From NCBI RefSeq assembly GCF_018399035.1, contig NZ_CP073760.1:3662001-3726000 (forward strand): 64,000 nucleotides of DNA, given 5' to 3'. This stretch comes from Thiocapsa sp. Its GTDB lineage: Bacteria > Pseudomonadota > Gammaproteobacteria > Chromatiales > Chromatiaceae. Made by a program: the position numbers and the translations under genes. Under the pieces are notes generated by a model that was not told the origin of the DNA, ran no database searches, and saw nothing but the letters and a program-made list of their open reading frames with translations. Each line of letters begins with the position of its first letter. Within the stretch, counting starts at the first letter, position 1. Positions 51,417-59,343 of this stretch are shown here, piece by piece.

Positions 51417-51865
51417 AACTCGCTTACGTCGACGCCTGCGTCTGGATCGGTCTGGTCGAGGGACTCACCACCTATCAACCCAAGATCCGGGCTGCATTGA
51501 AGAACCTGGCCTTGGACAATTGGGTGCTCTGCACATCCGACGCGGTGCGATTGGAGGTGTTGATCGGTCCCTTGAGAAAGAAGCAAGCACCCTTGGCGAT
51601 GGCCTACCGTGCCATCCTGGAGACGACGCCTGTACTGAAAACACCCAAGTCTGTGTTCACCGATGCCCTATCGATCGCGGAAAGCGAGCGCATTAAGGCG
51701 ATGGATGCGGTGCATATCGCGATCGCAAATCACTATGGCTGCGGCAGGTTCGTCACGACCGACCCGCACTTCCTTTCGCTCTCGCTATTGACACCGCTCT
51801 GGATCGATCTGGCGAACACGGAGGATGTCCATGATGGCCCCATCGATGTGTCGATCGGGCGGTAA
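51413..51865 (+). CDS. PIN-domain toxin (VapC-like ribonuclease)
   Basis: This 150-residue protein has the PIN-domain acidic residues of Mg-dependent ribonucleases: Asp in YVDACVWI, Glu in RLEVLIGP, Asp in AMDAVHIAIA and Asp in TTDPHFL. Such toxins cleave tRNA or rRNA when the antitoxin is degraded. The gene is coupled to the antitoxin by an ATGA overlap. No frame damage is seen, so the pair may be active, either as a stress module or as a stabiliser of this accessory patch beside mnmE. Confidence 0.85.
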   Translation: MKLAYVDACVWIGLVEGLTTYQPKIRAALKNLALDNWVLCTSDAVRLEVLIGPLRKKQAPLAMAYRAILETTPVLKTPKSVFTDALSIAESERIKAMDAVHIAIANHYGCGRFVTTDPHFLSLSLLTPLWIDLANTEDVHDGPIDVSIGR

Positions 51866-51959
51866 CGCTTCGCTGATCGAGCGCGAACGCCTCGACGCTA
51901 CCATTACCGGTGGTCGTGTCATTCACTCCGCGCAGCCAGCATTGCCTCGTGCAGGCACC

Positions 51960-52154
51960 TAAACCGCGCCCAGTGCGGTATGCGATGTTTTTGGATGGGA
52001 TCGGCCCCGGCGGATTTCAGAGTCGCTGGAGCCGGCGCGGTTTAAAGTATTAAAAAATATAAAATTTTAAACCGCGTTCCCCGCTAAGGGTCGTGGATTC
52101 ACCAAACTTCGAGCTCACTCGAAAGTTAGCATCTCGCTCTGGACGCGGTTTAAA
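51960..52154. repeat. Cluster of palindromic CGCGGTTTAAA elements
   Basis: The 11-mer CGCGGTTTAAA occurs forward at 52036-52046 and 52144-52154 and reversed (TTTAAACCGCG) at 52066-52076; a shorter reverse copy, TAAACCGCG, is at 51960-51968. The inner pair makes a perfect 11-base stem with a 19-base AT-rich loop. The cluster fills the gap between the toxin gene and the DUF499-like remnant, and the last copy abuts the remnant. It resembles a short mobile palindromic element or recombination scar. Confidence 0.65.
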
Positions 52155-52578
52155 GGTACAGGTTCTACCTGCTGTCGATGAGATCGACATCGCGCAGGAC
52201 AAGACGGTCCCGGTGGTCGCCAACCCGCACCCGGGCGGTCTTCACCCGGATCTGCAAACCCTGTACGACAACATCGACTTCAAGAACCGCGTGTGCTTCC
52301 TCACCGGCCAGCGCAGCGCCGACAGCCTGCTCAACGCGGCCAAGGAGCTCAAAGCGATTCGCCACATCATCGACGAGCTCAAATCCTAAGGCACCCCGGA
52401 CAACGACCCTCAGCTCGTGCAGGCCCGCGACCTGCTCGACCGTATCCAGAACCAGTTCGGCAGCGCGTTGCGCGAGACCTTCTCCACGCTCTATTACCCG
52501 AGCGCGCAGCGTCTCATGTGGGCCGACTTCCCGATGGAGTTCACGGCCTGGCAGGACACCTTCAAGCAAGCAGCGTGA
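52155..52578 (+). pseudogene. Remnant of a DUF499-like (defence-associated) ATPase
   Basis: One plus-strand frame reads LPAVDEIDIAQDKTVPVVANPHPGGLHPDLQTLYDNIDFKNRVCFLTGQRSADSLLNAAKELKAI and, after an in-frame TAA (52387-52389), continues PDNDPQLVQARDLLDRIQNQFGSALRETFSTLYYPSA to 52578. I associate this wording (KNRVxFLTGQR, DPQxxxARDLLDRI, LRETFSTLYYP) with DUF499-family large ATPases found in phage-defence islands; the match is from memory. Only about 140 codons of an approximately 1000-residue protein remain, with a nonsense mutation, so it is decayed. Palindromic repeats flank the upstream end. Confidence 0.55.
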
Positions 52579-52721
52579 CAGGTTGGGTGACCGCATCAGT
52601 TTGGATCGCACCCTGATAACCCGGTCGGATTTGATTTGATCCGCCGGTGTTGCCACACTTCAGCGGGTTTCGAGCCTCGAAACGCCGACCAGCCATCCGA
52701 CCCCCCGGAACCGCCTCAGCC

Positions 52722-54134
52722 ATGACAGAGACCACCGAAGCGCCACGGCTGCGTTGGACGCGCGGCCGGCCCGGCGAGACCCTGGACGTGAACCGCCCCC
52801 TGGTCAAGGCCATCGGGCGCTTGATCAAGGCGGGGGAGCGCGAGGAGATTCGCCGTCTGCTGCGAACCTGGCACCCGCAAGACATCGTCGAGCTACTCGT
52901 ACAGCTTCCCCTGAAGCGCGCGCGCAAACTGTTTTTGGTCTTGCCGCCCGGCCCCGCCGCAAAGGTGATCGCCGGGCTCAACAACGATTTTCGCAGCGCC
53001 CTGCTCGAAGACGCCACGATCGAGCGCCTCGCCGAGATCCTCGACGGTCGGGACGCCGAGGACGTGGTTCATGTCCTGACCGAGCTTCCCGACGAGGTTC
53101 AGGCGCGGCTGATCCCGCACCTGCGCGAGGCCGATGCGATCCGCGAGCTCAAGGCGTATCAGGAGGATTCGGCCGGCAGCATCATGACCCGCAAGCTGGT
53201 CGCGGTGCCGCCGGACTGGAGCGTGGGGCAGGTCGTGGCCGAGGTGCGTCGTCGCGCCGATCTGATCAAAAAACTCTCGGCGGTCTATGTCGTGGATGCG
53301 GACCGCAAGCTCCTGGGCTATCTGAAGTTGCGAGATCTGCTGCTGCGCCCGAGCGACATCCCGGTGGCACAGGTCATGCGCACCGATCTCGTCGCGGTCA
53401 GCTCGGAAATGGATCAGGAAGAGGTCGTGCGCGTGACCACGGAGAACGACCTCATCACGGTGCCCGTGGTGGATGCCGAAGGTCGGCTGCTCGGGCGCAT
53501 CACCGCCGACGAGCTGCAGCGCGTGGTCCGCGACGAGGCCGAGGAGGACGTGCGTCTGCTCAGCGGTGTCTCGCCCGACGCACGGCCCGACGACCCGGTG
53601 CTCGGCATCGTGAAGAACCGCTTGCCTTGGTTGCTCGCGGGTCTGGTCGGTGCGCTCGTCTCGGGCAGCGTCATCAGCTCCTACGAGGCGGAGATCGCCG
53701 CCGCGGCCATCCTCGCGAGCTTCATCCCGATCGTGATGTCGATGGCCGGCAATGCCGGTATTCAAGCCGCGACGGTCGCCATCCAGGGCCTCGCGGCCGG
53801 CACCCTCTGGATCGGCGATCTGCCCTGGCGTCTCGTCAAGGAGATGCTCGCGGCCTTGCTGAACGGGTCGATCGCTGCGCTGATCCTCGCCGTGATCGTG
53901 CTCGTCGTGGGGCCCTTGGTGGGTGTTGCGGATCCACTCCGCTTAGCGTTGACCGCAGGCGTGGCCTTGACCGTCGTGACACTGCTTGCCGTGACCATGG
54001 GCGCGGCCGTTCCGCTGATCCTCCACTACTTCAAGATCGATCCGGCGATGGCCACGGGCATCTTCATCACCACCGGCAACGATATCATTGCGGTCCTGGT
54101 GTTCTTCCTGGTGGCGTCGCTGCTTTACCTCTGA
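52722..54134 (+). CDS. mgtE: Magnesium transporter MgtE
   Basis: This is a homodimeric inner-membrane Mg2+ channel gated by cytoplasmic Mg2+. The 470-residue protein has the N-terminal MgtE superhelical domain (about 25-145), two CBS domains (about 150-275) and five membrane helices (about 305-470) with the pore-region sequence NAGIQAATVAIQGLA and the conserved TTGNDIIA near the end. The ATG at 52722 fits the family start. Loss of the upstream frame at the remnant suggests its own promoter. Confidence 0.94.
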   Translation: MTETTEAPRLRWTRGRPGETLDVNRPLVKAIGRLIKAGEREEIRRLLRTWHPQDIVELLVQLPLKRARKLFLVLPPGPAAKVIAGLNNDFRSALLEDATIERLAEILDGRDAEDVVHVLTELPDEVQARLIPHLREADAIRELKAYQEDSAGSIMTRKLVAVPPDWSVGQVVAEVRRRADLIKKLSAVYVVDADRKLLGYLKLRDLLLRPSDIPVAQVMRTDLVAVSSEMDQEEVVRVTTENDLITVPVVDAEGRLLGRITADELQRVVRDEAEEDVRLLSGVSPDARPDDPVLGIVKNRLPWLLAGLVGALVSGSVISSYEAEIAAAAILASFIPIVMSMAGNAGIQAATVAIQGLAAGTLWIGDLPWRLVKEMLAALLNGSIAALILAVIVLVVGPLVGVADPLRLALTAGVALTVVTLLAVTMGAAVPLILHYFKIDPAMATGIFITTGNDIIAVLVFFLVASLLYL

Positions 54135-54190
54135 GCGCCTCCCGCGGTGATGGGGTCCGGCTTGCGGCATGCAGCCGCATATCGCTGAAT

Positions 54191-54218
54191 CGTCATCGCA
54201 GTGTCGCCGAACGGTCAT
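54191..54218 (+). promoter_or_regulatory. Three 11-base spaced repeats resembling a Pho box
   Basis: CGTCAT (54191), TGTCGC (54202) and GGTCAT (54213) recur at exact 11-base steps, the spacing of PhoB half-sites (CTGTCAT-type). They lie 50-77 bases before the secreted propeller-like gene. The match to the consensus is partial. Confidence 0.35.
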
Positions 54219-54267
54219 GCCTGATCCCGATAATCGGGGGTTTTAACCCAACGAGGATCTCCGTCTC

Positions 54268-55851
54268 ATGTCGTTTACGACCGTCTCTCGACTCACCGCA
54301 GGCTGCGCTCTGGCGCTCGGTATCGGCGCTCCGGCCCTAGCGGGTCCGGATGCATTTCTGCCTAAGATCGCCATCGCGCCGCTCGGCACCTATGCAACCG
54401 GCGTGTTCGCCGAATCCGCGGCCGAGATCGTGGCCCACGATCCCAGGACGCAGCGCCTGTTCGTTGTCAATGCGCAGAGCCTCAGCGTCGATGTACTCGA
54501 CATCCGCACCCCCTCGGCTCCGCAGCTCTTGTTCAGCGTGAACCTCGGCGGGATCGTCAACAGCGTGTCTGTCCACAAGGGGCTGATCGTCGCCGCGGTC
54601 GAAGCGGACCCCAAAACGGATCCGGGCAAGGCGGTCTTCTTCAACGCCGACGGTAAGATCCTCGCGTCCGTCGAGGTGGGTGCGCTGCCGGACATGGCGA
54701 CCTTCACCCCGGACGGCAAGCGGGTGCTGGTGGCCAACGAAGGCGAGCCGAGCGACGATTACGAGGTCGATCCGGAGGGCTCGGTCAGCATCATCGAGCT
54801 GCCGCGAAACATTCGTAGACTTTCGCAGCATGACGTACGCACGGCCGATTTCAAAAAATTCAACGACGCGACGCTGGATCCGAGCGTGCGGGTGTTCGGT
54901 CCGAACGCGACCGTGGCACAGGACTTCGAGCCCGAATACATCACGGTCGCCAAGGATTCCAAGACCGCCTGGGTGGCGCTGCAGGAGAACAACGCCATCG
55001 CCGTCCTGGATATCGAGGCCGGTACATTCAGCGCCGTCCATGGCCTCGGCTTCAAAGATCACAGCCTGGCGGGCAACGAGCTGGATGCGAGCGATCGCGA
55101 CGGGGCCATCAACATCGTCAACTGGCCGATTCTGGGGATGTATCTGCCGGACGCGATCGCGAGCTACGAGCATCGCGGACAGACCTACATCGTGACCGCC
55201 AACGAGGGTGACGCGCGCGACTATGATGGCTTCAGCGAGGAAGCGCGCGTCAAGAATATCGATCTGAATCCAGCGGTCTTTCCCGATGCGGCCCTCCTTC
55301 AGGCGGACGAGAATCTCGGCCGATTGACCGTCACGACGGCCCTGGGTGTCGATCCGAAGACGGGGCTGCACGATGAGATCTACGCCTTCGGTGCCCGCTC
55401 CTTCTCAATCTGGACCGCCGACATGGAGCAGGTCTACGACAGCGGCGCGGATTTCGAGCGCATCACAGCGGATGCCTATCCGGAGTTCTTCAACTCGAAC
55501 CACGAGGAGAACAGTTTCGACAACCGCAGCGACAACAAGGGACCCGAGCCCGAGGGCGTGGCCGTGGCCAAGCTCTGGGGGCGTACCTATGCCTTCATCG
55601 GCCTGGAGCGCATCGGCGGCGTCATGGTTTACGACGTCACCAACCCCTATGCACCGAGCTTCGTTCAGTACCTCAACAACCGCGATTTCAGTGCCGAGCC
55701 GGGCACGCCTGAGGCGGGCGATCTGGGCGCCGAGGGTCTGACGGTGATCGAGGGGTGGAAGAGTCCGATTCGCGGGGTGCCCTTGTTGGTCGTTGCCAAC
55801 GAGGTGAGCGGCACGACCACACTGTTCCGCATCGAGCGGGTCCGCCGGTAA
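54268..55851 (+). CDS. Secreted beta-propeller-like protein (choice-of-anchor I type)
   Basis: This 527-residue exported protein has a signal peptide (cleavage near ALAG, residue 26) and a long beta-propeller-like body with repeated VANEGEPSDDYEVDPEGSVSIIEL, VANEGDARDYDGFSEE and GPEPEGVAV motifs. I associate these with the choice-of-anchor I family, often annotated near alkaline phosphatases. Acidic DxD-rich loops suggest calcium binding. There is no C-terminal anchor motif here. A GAGGA ribosome site precedes the ATG. Possible Pho-box-like repeats upstream hint at phosphate control, but the enzyme activity, if any, is unproved. Confidence 0.8.
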   Translation: MSFTTVSRLTAGCALALGIGAPALAGPDAFLPKIAIAPLGTYATGVFAESAAEIVAHDPRTQRLFVVNAQSLSVDVLDIRTPSAPQLLFSVNLGGIVNSVSVHKGLIVAAVEADPKTDPGKAVFFNADGKILASVEVGALPDMATFTPDGKRVLVANEGEPSDDYEVDPEGSVSIIELPRNIRRLSQHDVRTADFKKFNDATLDPSVRVFGPNATVAQDFEPEYITVAKDSKTAWVALQENNAIAVLDIEAGTFSAVHGLGFKDHSLAGNELDASDRDGAINIVNWPILGMYLPDAIASYEHRGQTYIVTANEGDARDYDGFSEEARVKNIDLNPAVFPDAALLQADENLGRLTVTTALGVDPKTGLHDEIYAFGARSFSIWTADMEQVYDSGADFERITADAYPEFFNSNHEENSFDNRSDNKGPEPEGVAVAKLWGRTYAFIGLERIGGVMVYDVTNPYAPSFVQYLNNRDFSAEPGTPEAGDLGAEGLTVIEGWKSPIRGVPLLVVANEVSGTTTLFRIERVRR

Positions 55852-55883
55852 GACCTCGGGTCTTCTGCCCCGGCGTTAAGGGC

Positions 55884-55915
55884 TGCGGTGATCGTCGCAA
55901 GCGACGATCACCGCA
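55884..55915. terminator. Perfect 14-base stem-loop between convergent genes
   Basis: TGCGGTGATCGTCG (55884-55897) and CGACGATCACCGCA (55902-55915) pair perfectly around CAAG. It lies 33 bases after the propeller gene and 76 bases before the end of the Usp remnant on the other strand. No U-tract on either side; it may act as a two-way terminator or RNA-end protector. Confidence 0.55.
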
Positions 55916-55921
55916 TGCATT

Positions 55922-55951
55922 CGCGTAGCAGGGTTCCGCGCCCTGCTCGCG
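55922..55951. repeat. Second stem-loop in the same gap
   Basis: CGCG-T-AGCAGGG (55922-55933) pairs with CCCTGCTCGCG (55941-55951) except for one bulged T, around the loop TTCCGCG. It stands seven bases after the previous hairpin. Confidence 0.45.
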
Positions 55952-55990
55952 ATCCTCGTGGATCGGGGTGGGTGGGTCGGAATCCTGTCC

Positions 55991-56428
55991 TCAGGCGTCC
56001 AGCGTCACCGGCGTGACGAACCCGGGCGGCTTGATGGCCAACACCGAGCAATCGACCTGCTGCAGGATTGTTTCCGCGGTGTTGCCCATCAGCAGGCCGG
56101 GGATGCCGGTGCGGCCGACGGTCCCCATGGACGCAACGTACTTCTCCGGCGTGTTGACCGTGGTCCCGCGCATGATGGCTTCGCCGACCGCGTCCCGGGC
56201 ATAGGCGACATGCAGCTCCGCGCATTCTGACCGTGCCAGCGCGCTCGCGACCTCCAGGATCCGGCAATTCATGGCATGACGCGTCTCCTCGCCGGGTCGG
56301 TTGCTGTCGCCGACATCGACGGCCGCCAGGATTCGCCTGAAGGAACGCGATCCCCCGCACTTGATGAGCCACACCGGACAGGGGCACTTGCGCAAAAGGT
56401 TCATCTCGTCGGTTCCGTCATGAATCAT
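55991..56428 (-). pseudogene. Truncated universal stress protein (UspE-like) remnant
   Basis: This 145-codon frame reads like pieces of a two-domain universal stress protein. It opens with the end of a first domain (NLLRKCPCPVWLIK), continues with the start of a second (FRRILAAVDV, LNCRILEVASALARSE), and jumps to the last part (MGTVGRTGIPGLLMGNTAETILQQVDCSVLAIKPPGFVTPVTL). About 110 residues are missing at the front and a further stretch inside, so the ATP-binding fold is incomplete. Its ATG overlaps the stop of the upstream CNNM/CBS gene as ATGA, so it may still be translated. The call rests on remembered family motifs. Confidence 0.7.
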
Positions 56429-57789
56429 GGGATCGGCAACCCGCCGTCGGCTTCCGTCTCGGTCGACGACCGCCCCCCGTCCGGCCCAGCAGGCGGCTCG
56501 ACCGCAGACTCGGGCAGCGGAGTCGCCAAGACCTTGTCGATGCGCCTGCCGTCGAGGTCGACGACCTCCAAGCGCCAGCCTTCCCAGGTGGAGATGTCGC
56601 CCGTGCTCGGCAAGCGGCCGAGCAGCCACATCATCATTCCCGAGAGCGTGTGATAGCGGCCTTTCTCTTCCTCGGGAACACGCTTGATCCCCAACCGGTC
56701 CTTCAACTCGAGGATCGGAATCAAACCATCGAGCAGCCAGGAGCCGTCCTCGCGCTGCACGGCCCAGGATTCCTCCGTGCTGTGGGGGAGAAGCTCGCCG
56801 GTGACCGACTCGATCACGTCGCTTAAGGTCACCAGACCCTCGACCCCGCCGTATTCGTCGACGACGAAGACCATCTGACTACCCGAGCTGCGGAACTGGT
56901 CCAGCAGCTCCATCCCCGTGAGCGACTCCGGGACATAGACCGGCGCCATCAAATCCTTTTGCAGATCGACCTGCTCGCCTTTGAGCGTTTGGTTGAAGAG
57001 CTGCTTGGAGGTCACGATGCCGATCATGTCGTCCAGGCCGCCCTCGCACACCGGGAAGCGCGAGTGAAATGACTCGGCGATGAGCGCAAGGTTCTCTTCC
57101 AGCGGGCGATTCACATCAAGCCAGACGACCTCCGAGCGGGGCACCATGAGCGAGCCGATCTGGCGATCGTCCAGTCGGAAGACGTTGCGCACCATGTCGT
57201 GCTCGGTCTTCTCGATGACGCCCGCGTCCGATCCTTCTTCCAACATGGCGTGGATCTCTTCCTCGGTGACGGTCGGCCCCGGGGTCTCGCGTTGACCGAT
57301 CAGCCTCAGCAGCAGCGCGGTCGAGCCTGCGAGCAAGTGGACGAAGGGACGCGAGGCGATCGACAACAGGTACATGGGTCGTGCCACCAAGCGGGCGATG
57401 CGTTCCGGGTTGATTTGGCCGATGCGCTTGGGCACGAGCTCGCCGACGACGATCGCGAAATAGGTGATCATGACCACGACCAGGATCGTCGAGCCGATCT
57501 CGCTCGGGCCCTGCTCCATGCCGAGCCCCTGCAGCCAGAGCGCAAGTGGCTCGGCGAGTGCCGCCTCGCCGAAGATACCGCTGAGGATGCCGATCGAGGT
57601 GATGCCGATCTGGATGGTCGACAAGAACCGGTTCGGCTCTTCGCCGAGTCGCACCGCGATGGCGGCGGCGCGATCGCCGTCTTCCGCGAGTCGGGCGAGG
57701 CGTGCCCGTCGCGCGGTGACGAGCGCGATCTCGGACATGGCGAACAGGCCGTTGAGAAGAATCAGGGCGACAAGAACTAGAATGTCCAT
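56425..57789 (-). CDS. CNNM/CBS-domain membrane protein (CorC/HlyC-like) 1
   Basis: This 454-residue inner-membrane protein has a CNNM/DUF21 domain of three to four helices (about 1-190), tandem CBS domains (about 200-330; motifs MVPRSEV, RFPVCEGGLDDMIG, DEYGGVEGLVTLSDVIE) and a CorC/HlyC C-terminal domain (about 345-430). Such proteins are linked to Mg2+ or Co2+ efflux and resistance; despite the name, hemolysis is not implied. It is the last of three paralogues on this strand and is separated from the second by 201 bases. The downstream Usp remnant overlaps its stop. Confidence 0.9.
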   Translation of the reverse strand: MDILVLVALILLNGLFAMSEIALVTARRARLARLAEDGDRAAAIAVRLGEEPNRFLSTIQIGITSIGILSGIFGEAALAEPLALWLQGLGMEQGPSEIGSTILVVVMITYFAIVVGELVPKRIGQINPERIARLVARPMYLLSIASRPFVHLLAGSTALLLRLIGQRETPGPTVTEEEIHAMLEEGSDAGVIEKTEHDMVRNVFRLDDRQIGSLMVPRSEVVWLDVNRPLEENLALIAESFHSRFPVCEGGLDDMIGIVTSKQLFNQTLKGEQVDLQKDLMAPVYVPESLTGMELLDQFRSSGSQMVFVVDEYGGVEGLVTLSDVIESVTGELLPHSTEESWAVQREDGSWLLDGLIPILELKDRLGIKRVPEEEKGRYHTLSGMMMWLLGRLPSTGDISTWEGWRLEVVDLDGRRIDKVLATPLPESAVEPPAGPDGGRSSTETEADGGLPIP

Positions 57790-57990
57790 GGTCTCTGCTG
57801 GAGGTCAAGGATCGGCGCGGACGCCCCCGCCGATCGGTCCGAGTGAGGATGTCATGATGAACAGGGAGTGCGCGCTCGGCATAGGTCGGCGTCGAGCTCG
57901 CAGGCAGCCCTGCAGGGAGGTCATGACCGAAACACCGACCGCATCGACTGGTGCGCCCGACCGGCGCGATGCAGAGATCGGCACTGCGGA

Positions 57991-59343
57991 TCAGCGCGCA
58001 TCCTCTGCCTCGGCATCCCGATCGGCGTTGGTCACCGGCACCTCCAACGTCAGGGTGGCCTGGCGGACACCGCGGCCGAAGAGACCGCTGACCTCGAAGT
58101 GCAGGCCGTTCCACCGGACCGCATCCCCGAGTACGGGCGGGCGGCCCAGCTCGCTCAGGATCAGCCCGGAGACCGTGTCGATCTCGGGGTGCTCGAGCTC
58201 GCGCCCGATCAGGTCGCCCAAGGTGTCCAGACGCACCGTTCCTTGGACCTGATAGCCCGCGGTGCCCACCGGCAAGACATCCGGGACGTCCTCGACACCC
58301 TCCTCGATATCCCCGACGGCCTCGGCGCAGATGTCTTCCATCGTGAGGATGCCCGCGGTCCCGCCGTGCTCGTCCATCACGACGATCATCTGGTTGTGCA
58401 CCCGGTCCATTGCGGCAAGGACATCGTCCAAGGTCGCGGTTTCGGGCAAGTAGGCGGTCTCTCGGACCACTGCAGGATCAAGTCCCGAGCCGGCGCGCAG
58501 CAGCGCCATCAGATCCTTGATGTGGATGGTCCCGATGATCTGATCAAGACTGCCCTCGTAGACCGGATAACGGGTGTGCCGATGCCGATGCAGGATCTCG
58601 CGGAGCATGGCGTCGGTTGCGCCGACCGGGATCCCGCTCGCGCGCACCCGCGGTACCATCGCCTGTACGGCGGCAATCTCGCTGAAGTCGGCAAGCTCGA
58701 GGAAGATCCGGCCGCTCTCCTCGCTCAAGAGGCCGCTTTCCTGGCTCTCGCGGGCGAGCGACTCCAGCTCGTCCTGGCCCAGATAATGGCCCGCGCTGCG
58801 CCCGCGTTTGAAGCCGACCAGACCAAGCAAGAGGTTGCCGGTCAGATTGAGCACGCGCACCAGGGGATAGAGGATCAAGCCGATCACCAGCATGGGCGGG
58901 GTGACCCACACGGCGACCGTCATGGGCCGGGTCAGCGCAAGCGCCTTGGGGACCATCTCGCCCAAGACGATATGCAGATAGGTGATCGCGGCGATGGCCA
59001 ACACCGACGCGAGCCCGTGCGCCGTCAAGAATGCACCCGGGGCGGCGAATCCCGCGAGCAGAAGCCATTCCTCGAAGTACCCGGCCAGGGTGTGCTCGCC
59101 GTACATCCCCAGACCCAGGCTCGCGAAGGTGATGCCGAGCTGCGCCGTGGCGACATAGCGATCCAGTCGCGCCGGGTTGTCGAGGATGCGGGCGATGCGC
59201 CGCGCCAGGGCGTCTCCGGCCTCCGCACGCGCGGCCATCGCGGCGCGCGAGGTGCCGATGATGGCGAACTCGGCGGCGACAAAGAGTCCGTTGAGGGCCA
59301 CCAGGGCCATGACGACGAACAGGACGATCCAAAGCTCATGCAT
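57991..59343 (-). CDS. CNNM/CBS-domain membrane protein (CorC/HlyC-like) 2
   Basis: This 450-residue paralogue has a CNNM domain (helices about 5-25, 60-85, 95-125), tandem CBS domains (VPRVRAS, RYPVYEGSLDQIIGTIHIKDL, DEHGGTAGILTMEDI) and a CorC/HlyC domain at the end. Its ATG lies within the last codons of the upstream paralogue (8-base overlap), so the two are translationally coupled. It is more divergent from paralogue 1 than simple recent duplication would give, suggesting old duplication or separate roles. Confidence 0.9.
   Translation of the reverse strand: MHELWIVLFVVMALVALNGLFVAAEFAIIGTSRAAMAARAEAGDALARRIARILDNPARLDRYVATAQLGITFASLGLGMYGEHTLAGYFEEWLLLAGFAAPGAFLTAHGLASVLAIAAITYLHIVLGEMVPKALALTRPMTVAVWVTPPMLVIGLILYPLVRVLNLTGNLLLGLVGFKRGRSAGHYLGQDELESLARESQESGLLSEESGRIFLELADFSEIAAVQAMVPRVRASGIPVGATDAMLREILHRHRHTRYPVYEGSLDQIIGTIHIKDLMALLRAGSGLDPAVVRETAYLPETATLDDVLAAMDRVHNQMIVVMDEHGGTAGILTMEDICAEAVGDIEEGVEDVPDVLPVGTAGYQVQGTVRLDTLGDLIGRELEHPEIDTVSGLILSELGRPPVLGDAVRWNGLHFEVSGLFGRGVRQATLTLEVPVTNADRDAEAEDAR

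Noticed and set aside
52387..52389. Recoding of the TAA in the DUF499-like remnant
   Set aside because: TAA is not known to be read as selenocysteine or pyrrolysine in such bacteria, and the gene is also cut at both ends.
54170..54186. Short hairpin TGCGGC/GCCGCA after mgtE as terminator
   Set aside because: Only a six-base stem and no T-run; too weak to annotate.
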